Below, piece after piece: positions 59,482 through 64,000 of a stretch of DNA of 64,000 bases. A program made the position numbers and the translations under genes. A model generated the notes under the pieces. The model was not told the DNA's origin. It did not search any database and worked only from the letters and a program-made list of their open reading frames with translations. Origin of the DNA: Pseudoalteromonas luteoviolacea DSM 6061 (lineage in GTDB: Bacteria; Pseudomonadota; Gammaproteobacteria; Enterobacterales; Alteromonadaceae). Positions within the stretch are counted from its first letter, which is position 1. Every line of letters begins with the position of its first letter. Where the stretch lies: the NCBI RefSeq assembly GCF_001625655.1, contig NZ_AUYB01000104.1:1-64000 (forward strand), given 5' to 3'.

Positions 59482-59706
59482 ATGGCAGGACAAGGTTCTG
59501 GTGGTAATGTAATTGCAGCGATATGTAGCGTTTTTTTTCCGGGTTTAGGTCAGTTGGTGCAAGGTCGCTTATTGGCGGCCATTATATTTGCAATCATTAC
59601 AGTCGGGGGGTACGCATTATGGTTTTTGGTTATACCCCCTGTGATTGCTGCGGTTGCGCACCTATGGGCTATCATTGATGCGGCTAAGTATTCATCACAT
59701 GATTAA
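59482..59706 (+). CDS. Small membrane protein, TM2-like
   Basis: The 74-residue protein starts at the ATG at 59482, which has AGAGAGG upstream with 5-base spacing; the frame continues upstream to 59443 without a site. Two hydrophobic segments (about 9-30 and 33-63) surround FFPGLGQLVQGR, a motif reminiscent of TM2/DUF5683 small membrane proteins. No function is known. Confidence 0.78.
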   Translation: MAGQGSGGNVIAAICSVFFPGLGQLVQGRLLAAIIFAIITVGGYALWFLVIPPVIAAVAHLWAIIDAAKYSSHD

Positions 59707-59742
59707 CGAGTTTTATACTCAACATGTTAGTCCTTAAAGGTA

Positions 59743-59767
59743 GGTGGTATGAAACGAGCATACCGCC
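59743..59767 (+). terminator. Hairpin after the TM2-like gene
   Basis: GGTGGTATG (59743-59751) pairs with CATACCGCC (59759-59767) with one G-U pair. No T-run follows, so terminator function is uncertain. Confidence 0.35.
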
Positions 59768-59898
59768 TAGTCCTGTCGCCATTCCTTCCTTTTTTCTCGG
59801 TATCTCTATAATCCTGCTTTTTACAATAATTCACATTTCTATATTGAGAATGTAGGTATGTTGGAATAATATGCCACGCTTTTGCTTGGGACTTCTCG

Positions 59899-61158
59899 AT
59901 GAAATATAAAATAGGTAAACGCAGATCTGTGATCAGTAGGTTAGTATTAAGTACTGTGGTAGCGCTTTCTCTTAGCGCTTGTGGCTCAGGTGGATCTGGT
60001 GATACACCAAGTACGCCAACAGTACAAAATATTACGTATGAAGCGTTACCAAATTTCTTAACGGTCAATGAAGGTGAGGTGGTTCGTTTATCTTTAAATA
60101 CCAAAGGAAGTGGCGCGAGCGAACTAAAGTTTAAATGGACTGTCAGGTATTTAAATCAAGATATTTCATTTTCAGGGCAGGGGACGGACACCATCTCATT
60201 CATTGCGCCAGGTGTAGACTCACAAGGTACCGTTCAAGTGAGCGTTGATTTAGAAGCTGGACAATCAAAACAAACATTTGGTTTCCAAAATCAATATGCG
60301 TCTTTGAATATTAAGGACTTAAATACATCAGTGGTGCCTACTATACCAGCGCAAGAGCTGGGTGAAGAAGTATCTCAAATTGATACTTCTGTGCTGATCG
60401 CTGGCAGTACATGGATAGAAACTCATCAGAGTAACTTTAGAATAAATCAAGCGGATAATAGTTATAACATGGTCGATTTGACTCTTATCCGATCTTTCGT
60501 TGTAAATGGTGCAGAGCAAAACTTGCAGACAGTTAGTACTGATTACTGTGGGTTTAATGATCTACAAAGCATCAAATTAAATGAAAGTGTTTTGGAAACT
60601 GAATGCCCAACAGGTGTGCGTACAACTCAGCTATTTCAACAAGAGAGTCGCTTTTCGATAGTACAAAAATGTGATGGCGATATTGTTGGCTTGAGTACAT
60701 TTAAAAAGAAAAGCTCAGAACAAGTTTCAAGCTTTGGATCATTAAATTTAAGTTTTCAAAACTATAGCGATATACAAACCAAAGAAGTGTGTGGTGTTAT
60801 TGCCACTACGCACGTTAAGGCATACTCTGCAAGCAATCAAGAACTTACAAGTACTGACTCAACCGCCATTCGTTTACTCTCGCAACAGGAGGGCAGTGAC
60901 TTCGAGTTGCGATTTGCTTTTAATGATACAACAAATGGGTTATTGGTTTCCTTAAACCGCTTTTTCGATGAAAACAACACGGCTGCTATCCTTTCGGCAG
61001 CTTATCCTGAATTAAATGCATCTTCTGAGAGTGGGATGTTGACGCTGGACTTGCAAAACACGACGTCACATATTAACGGTGAATTCTACTTTACAGTCAC
61101 TAAAACGACTGGATCTGAAGAGGAAGTCGAGGGCGAATTTACGCTTATATTAGAGTAA
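59899..61158 (+). CDS. Lipoprotein of unknown function with an Ig/PKD-like N-terminal domain
   Basis: The 419-residue protein has a basic start, hydrophobic segment and lipobox LSAC (Cys at about 28), followed by a Gly/Ser/Thr-rich linker. The N-terminal section (about 45-130) with FLTVNEGEVVRLSLNTKGSG, KFKWTV and ISFIAPGV resembles a bacterial Ig/PKD-type domain. The rest is beta-rich with four or more Cys that may pair (YCGFND, TECPTG, QKCDGD, EVCGVI) and has no family I recognise. Probably surface or periplasmic. No operon partner. Confidence 0.78.
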   Translation: MKYKIGKRRSVISRLVLSTVVALSLSACGSGGSGDTPSTPTVQNITYEALPNFLTVNEGEVVRLSLNTKGSGASELKFKWTVRYLNQDISFSGQGTDTISFIAPGVDSQGTVQVSVDLEAGQSKQTFGFQNQYASLNIKDLNTSVVPTIPAQELGEEVSQIDTSVLIAGSTWIETHQSNFRINQADNSYNMVDLTLIRSFVVNGAEQNLQTVSTDYCGFNDLQSIKLNESVLETECPTGVRTTQLFQQESRFSIVQKCDGDIVGLSTFKKKSSEQVSSFGSLNLSFQNYSDIQTKEVCGVIATTHVKAYSASNQELTSTDSTAIRLLSQQEGSDFELRFAFNDTTNGLLVSLNRFFDENNTAAILSAAYPELNASSESGMLTLDLQNTTSHINGEFYFTVTKTTGSEEEVEGEFTLILE

Positions 61159-61237
61159 GTGTTTCTAGCGCAGGCTTAATTCGGATCTTAAGCCTGCATC
61201 CCTCTTCAAATAATGTTATTTGGTTATTCACGACTTT

Positions 61238-62143
61238 TTAGATAAGTACGTATAACCATGCGCTCATACTTAATGGGCTAAGTAGTGTGGACATTACAAC
61301 ACTTGCTGCAAGTGTGGCTTGTGCACACTGCTGTTGTCTAGCGACTAAATAAGCATTGACGCCTAGTGGCGAGGCTGCCATTAAGGTTAAAACTGCTGTG
61401 TGCGTATCTGATAAGCCAAACCAAGTTGCAAAACCAAATACCATCAAAGGGAGCATTACAAGTTTGGTGATACTCAGTAGTAAAGCACTCTTCCAAGCTT
61501 GGATAAGAGAATATTGCACTAAGCTCACTCCCAGTACGAATAGAGCGCCTGCGATGGCGGGCTTAGCCAACCATTCTAGCCCTGAAATAAATAACTCCGG
61601 CAAAGCTACGCTGAGCGCGTTAAACAACAAACCTGCTGTGATACTCAACACAATGGGATTGATAAATAGTGGTTTGAGTACACTGAAAAACGACCCTTTA
61701 CTATTGCTAGACAGAATGAAGCTCAATGCGAATAAAAGAGCACTGTGAAATGTGATGATCATAAATACCAAAGAACCCGCTTCAGCCCCCAGAGCTGCAA
61801 TGATCACAGGTAAACCAACGAGCACAGTATTCGAATAAGTACCGCTAAGCCCCCACATTGCAGCTTCTGCTTTTGCGTGTTTGTGGATGAGCCACTTTAA
61901 TCCAAACACCAATAGGTAGCACAGCACCACAGGCGTATAGAACGCGATAAGTAGCAGAGAAGAAGCAACTTTATCTAGATCAGCTTGGTACATGTTGAGA
62001 AATAAAAATACAGGTATGGCGATGTAAAAGATAAACCTACGAAGCCCTTCTAGTTGACTGGTCGCTATAAATCCAGTTTTTCCGCAGATATAACCGGTTA
62101 GTACAAGGAATATCAGTGGAAATAAAATTTCGATTGGCGTCAT
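61238..62143 (-). CDS. AEC (auxin efflux carrier) family transporter
   Basis: The 301-residue, ten-helix membrane protein has the AEC features: LIFLVLTGYICGKTGFI near the N-terminus, TYSNTVLVGLPVIIAALG in the middle and ASPLGVNAYLVARQ near the C-terminal pore. Bacterial members move organic acids such as malate or other metabolites; the substrate cannot be told from sequence. It is transcribed alone and is divergent from yacL. Confidence 0.9.
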   Translation of the reverse strand: MTPIEILFPLIFLVLTGYICGKTGFIATSQLEGLRRFIFYIAIPVFLFLNMYQADLDKVASSLLLIAFYTPVVLCYLLVFGLKWLIHKHAKAEAAMWGLSGTYSNTVLVGLPVIIAALGAEAGSLVFMIITFHSALLFALSFILSSNSKGSFFSVLKPLFINPIVLSITAGLLFNALSVALPELFISGLEWLAKPAIAGALFVLGVSLVQYSLIQAWKSALLLSITKLVMLPLMVFGFATWFGLSDTHTAVLTLMAASPLGVNAYLVARQQQCAQATLAASVVMSTLLSPLSMSAWLYVLI

Positions 62144-62286
62144 GGAGTTACTTTTTAGTGAGTTGAACGTGCATTATACGAATTGGAGAAATATTTGCAT
62201 TGTTGGTTGCTTTTGAGATTGACGGTGCACTTTAAAACAGGGTTTGAGGTATACTTTACAATTGTCTTTAATTATTTGTCAGTTGT

Positions 62287-62667
62287 ATGGAATATCAGTT
62301 TATTAAAGACCCAATCGCGGGTTTTAAGGTGCGTATGTCTCAAGAGCATGCATTGGTCGGGCGTTGGCTCAATGAAGAGTTGCCTTTAACAGAGGTCGCG
62401 AGTTTTCTTGAACAGTTACAGGGTGTTAAACACAGTACCGAAGAACTGAAATTAGAAGGTAAAGAGGTGAGGTTAACTTTATCGAAAGATGAAGCATTAT
62501 TTGAAGCACATTCTCTTTTTCAAAATGATGTTGATTTATCACGCTATGAAGATGATTTTCTTGAGCTTGATGAAGATGGCTTGAGCGCTGGGTGCGGTTT
62601 CGAAGACTTTGAGGCTCTGATGCAAGACTGGTATGGATTTATTCAGAGCCGAAAGTTACGACGATAG
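62287..62667 (+). CDS. yacL: YacL family protein (UPF0231)
   Basis: The 126-residue acidic cytosolic protein matches YacL of enterics over its full length. It starts MEYQFIKDPIAGFKVRMSQ; other landmarks are VGRWLNEEL, LEGKEVRLTLSKDEA and GCGFEDFEALMQDWYGF. Its function is unknown. No strong ribosome site precedes the ATG. It ends 1 bp before the stop of the oxygenase gene on the other strand. Confidence 0.93.
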   Translation: MEYQFIKDPIAGFKVRMSQEHALVGRWLNEELPLTEVASFLEQLQGVKHSTEELKLEGKEVRLTLSKDEALFEAHSLFQNDVDLSRYEDDFLELDEDGLSAGCGFEDFEALMQDWYGFIQSRKLRR

Positions 62668-62668
62668 T

Positions 62669-63385
62669 TTATGCTGTTGCATGTTGAGGCGGTGCGCCAT
62701 ATAACTGCTCAGCCCTTTGAAACAATACCCAAGAAGTTAAGATATATTTATCGTTAGACAGCGGCATGTTACCTCTGTGTGTGTGCGTGAAATAACTAGG
62801 CGCAATAACCATGCTGCCTTTTTTGGGGGCCAGCTTTCTATTTTGATAGAAAAACTCAGTTTCTCCGCCTTCTTCAACATCATTGAGGTAAAACATAAAG
62901 AGCAATACACGGTGCAATGCTTCATTGTGATGCAGCTGGGGATAAACTTCACTATGCCAATAAGGATATCCGCCTTTGTTTACTGGGTACTTTTGAGCTT
63001 GAATGGGCCCTAATCTAAATAGCTGCTGAGTGAGCACTGGTAATTGAGGTTTGCCCACTTCTTCAAAGTTATCGACAGTCAAGTTAACAGGCTTACCCGT
63101 GGTTGGGTGATAGACGTTTAGGCCAAATGCTCCTAACATCATAAAAAAGTGCTCTTCAACATACTGAAATAAATGCTTAGAAGTCGCTTGTTCAATTTCG
63201 CGCAATTGTTGTTGATATTCAGGGTGATTGTTGAGATATAAGTCCTGACTGATTTTTTTATTTAAATCAACACCACCTGATGTTTGGCCTTGAGCTAAAT
63301 GTGGACTTTTATCAAAGGTTTGCATAAATTGGTCACAAAACTCTGCACTCAGTGCATTGTCGTATACGCGGATAAAATCAGTCAT
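62669..63385 (-). CDS. 2OG-Fe(II) oxygenase family protein
   Basis: The 238-residue prolyl-hydroxylase-type protein starts at the ATG at 63385, which has GAGGA 5 bases upstream; an ATG at 63397 overlaps that site. The iron motif appears to be HSE (in YPYWHSEVYP) rather than the common HxD, the distal His is in THTHRG, and EEGGETEFFYQN plus KKGSMVIAP are typical of the fold. The distal 2-oxoglutarate-binding residue is not certain (K in NDKYILTSW). Substrate unknown. It is divergent from the thioesterase gene with a 29-bp gap. Confidence 0.85.
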   Translation of the reverse strand: MTDFIRVYDNALSAEFCDQFMQTFDKSPHLAQGQTSGGVDLNKKISQDLYLNNHPEYQQQLREIEQATSKHLFQYVEEHFFMMLGAFGLNVYHPTTGKPVNLTVDNFEEVGKPQLPVLTQQLFRLGPIQAQKYPVNKGGYPYWHSEVYPQLHHNEALHRVLLFMFYLNDVEEGGETEFFYQNRKLAPKKGSMVIAPSYFTHTHRGNMPLSNDKYILTSWVLFQRAEQLYGAPPQHATA

Positions 63386-63414
63386 TTCATTCCTCAAAGG
63401 TTGTTAGAGTTATT

Positions 63415-63804
63415 ATGCTTGCAGAAAAAATCATGCCACGCTTTAGCGAAACAGATGTACTTGGCCACATAAACAATACCGTACTACCGGTATGGTTTGA
63501 AGCTGCCAGAGCACCTATTTTCAAAATTTTTACACCTGATTTAAATCCACATAACTGGAAATTGATTGTCGCGAAGGTTGAAGTTACCTTTAAAGGTGAA
63601 CTTTTTTATGGTCAGGAAGTGCAAATAAAAACGGCCATAGAAAAGATTGGAAACAGCTCCTTTGTAATTTTGCAACAAGCATGGCAACACAATGAGTGTT
63701 GCGCAGAAGGGCGTACCATCATGGTGCGATATGACTTTGAAACTAAATCATCACAAGCTCTAAGTCTGGTTGAGCGTGAAGCACTGGAAGGTCATTTACT
63801 TTAG
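63415..63804 (+). CDS. 4HBT-fold acyl-CoA thioesterase
   Basis: The 129-residue hotdog-fold protein has the 4-hydroxybenzoyl-CoA-thioesterase signature RFSETDVLGHINN at about 9-21, with the catalytic Asp at 14, and WFEAARAPIF. Such enzymes hydrolyse acyl-CoA thioesters; the natural acyl group is unknown. AGAG lies before the ATG. It is probably monocistronic, with a hairpin following at 63813-63832. Confidence 0.9.
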   Translation: MLAEKIMPRFSETDVLGHINNTVLPVWFEAARAPIFKIFTPDLNPHNWKLIVAKVEVTFKGELFYGQEVQIKTAIEKIGNSSFVILQQAWQHNECCAEGRTIMVRYDFETKSSQALSLVEREALEGHLL

Positions 63805-63812
63805 CTTGAGGC

Positions 63813-63832
63813 GAGTACACAAGCGTGTACTC
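63813..63832. terminator. Hairpin between convergent genes at the window end
   Basis: GAGTACAC (63813-63820) pairs perfectly with GTGTACTC (63825-63832) around AAGC. It lies between the convergent thioesterase and edge genes; there is no clear T-run. Confidence 0.5.
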
Positions 63833-63844
63833 ATGTGAACTCTA

Positions 63845-64000
63845 TCAGTTTGCAGGTTTAAACTGATGCCCAAGGGCTGCAGAAATACAAGGAACAACTT
63901 CGTAAAGGTAACTAGATTCGCTGTTATCATCATTTAGCTTGGTGATTTGCAGTATTTCATAGTCATTCAGTTCTATAATGCGTGTCCCTTGAGCATGCTC
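63845..64000 (-). CDS. Partial C-terminus of an unidentified protein cut by the window edge
   Basis: An open minus-strand frame from the edge ends in TGA at 63845-63847 and gives 51 residues (...RIIELNDYEILQITKLND...SYLYEVVPCISAALGHQFKPAN). The absence of stops, the convergent hairpin and normal codon use support a real gene whose 5' part lies beyond 64000. No family recognised. Confidence 0.6.
   Translation of the reverse strand, partial: EHAQGTRIIELNDYEILQITKLNDDNSESSYLYEVVPCISAALGHQFKPAN

Noticed and set aside
59727..60104. 125-codon minus-strand frame
   Set aside because: Overlaps the start of a well-supported lipoprotein gene on the plus strand, has no ribosome site and has no coherent domain.
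1..64000. Mobile elements, prophage, tRNA and rRNA genes
   Set aside because: No transposase, integrase, attachment-site-like repeats, cloverleaf or rRNA sequence was recognised on either strand by eye; a tRNA scan would settle the tRNA point.

Overview
The window looks like a chromosomal segment of a marine gammaproteobacterium of the Alteromonadales, most likely Pseudoalteromonas. This is inferred from moderate-to-low GC, the mix of proteins (a large TonB-dependent receptor, two secreted S9 peptidases, PrkB, YacL, family II pyrophosphatase, TIGR03899- and TIGR04219-like proteins) and the coaBC/radC/rpmBG/mutM core block. No insertion sequence, prophage, CRISPR array, tRNA or rRNA was recognised. 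About 50 genes are dense and mostly intact; only the two at the window edges are cut.

Layout. 1-7838: a two-gene surface system, the 3' part of a giant SdrD-B-like repeat protein overlapping a 1358-residue OmpA-domain/beta-barrel protein. 8000-13413: RNase R and RlmB, then yjjG, yjjX and prkB on the other strand. 13677-16575: a beta-propeller-like exported protein, galE, then a very short gene (15829-15969) encoding a double-glycine leader peptide that looks like a RiPP/bacteriocin precursor, followed by a five-helix membrane protein. 17007-21812: dusA, a psp stress operon behind a sigma-54-type promoter, a periplasmic copper chaperone, a DUF2333 protein and an outer-membrane barrel protein. 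21887-31904: two conserved minus-strand proteins, a c-di-GMP signalling protein, a TonB receptor, a small lipoprotein and YgiQ. 31976-41551: an S9 peptidase, slmA, coaBC, radC, rpmB-rpmG, an AraC regulator, family II pyrophosphatase, a membrane-anchored protein and mutM.

41562-47869 is the least ordinary part. An M20 carboxypeptidase-like gene is divergent from an operon of two different ATP-grasp ligases and an 863-residue M14 metallocarboxypeptidase without a signal peptide. The second ligase carries a C-terminal helix-hairpin-helix module and lacks the usual Asn of the ATP-grasp metal motif. Ligases that add residues through amide bonds next to peptidases that remove C-terminal residues suggest a reversible peptide-tagging or small-peptide metabolite system. 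The substrate is not identifiable from sequence.

48497-64000 holds a TRIC-like membrane protein, ComM, an OmpR-type regulator, a second S9 peptidase, a CNNM/CBS transporter, a REC-EAL phosphodiesterase, a site-2-protease-like protein, an AtoE-type transporter, a lipoprotein, an AEC transporter, YacL, a 2OG-Fe(II) oxygenase, a thioesterase and the end of an unidentified gene.

Functional links: RNase R/RlmB, DusA and rpmBG serve RNA and ribosomes. YjjG/YjjX clean nucleotide pools. RadC/MutM/ComM act on DNA. The TonB receptor and S9 peptidases fit a peptide-scavenging lifestyle. Two EAL proteins suggest local c-di-GMP control. All family calls are by reading motifs; no database search was run.
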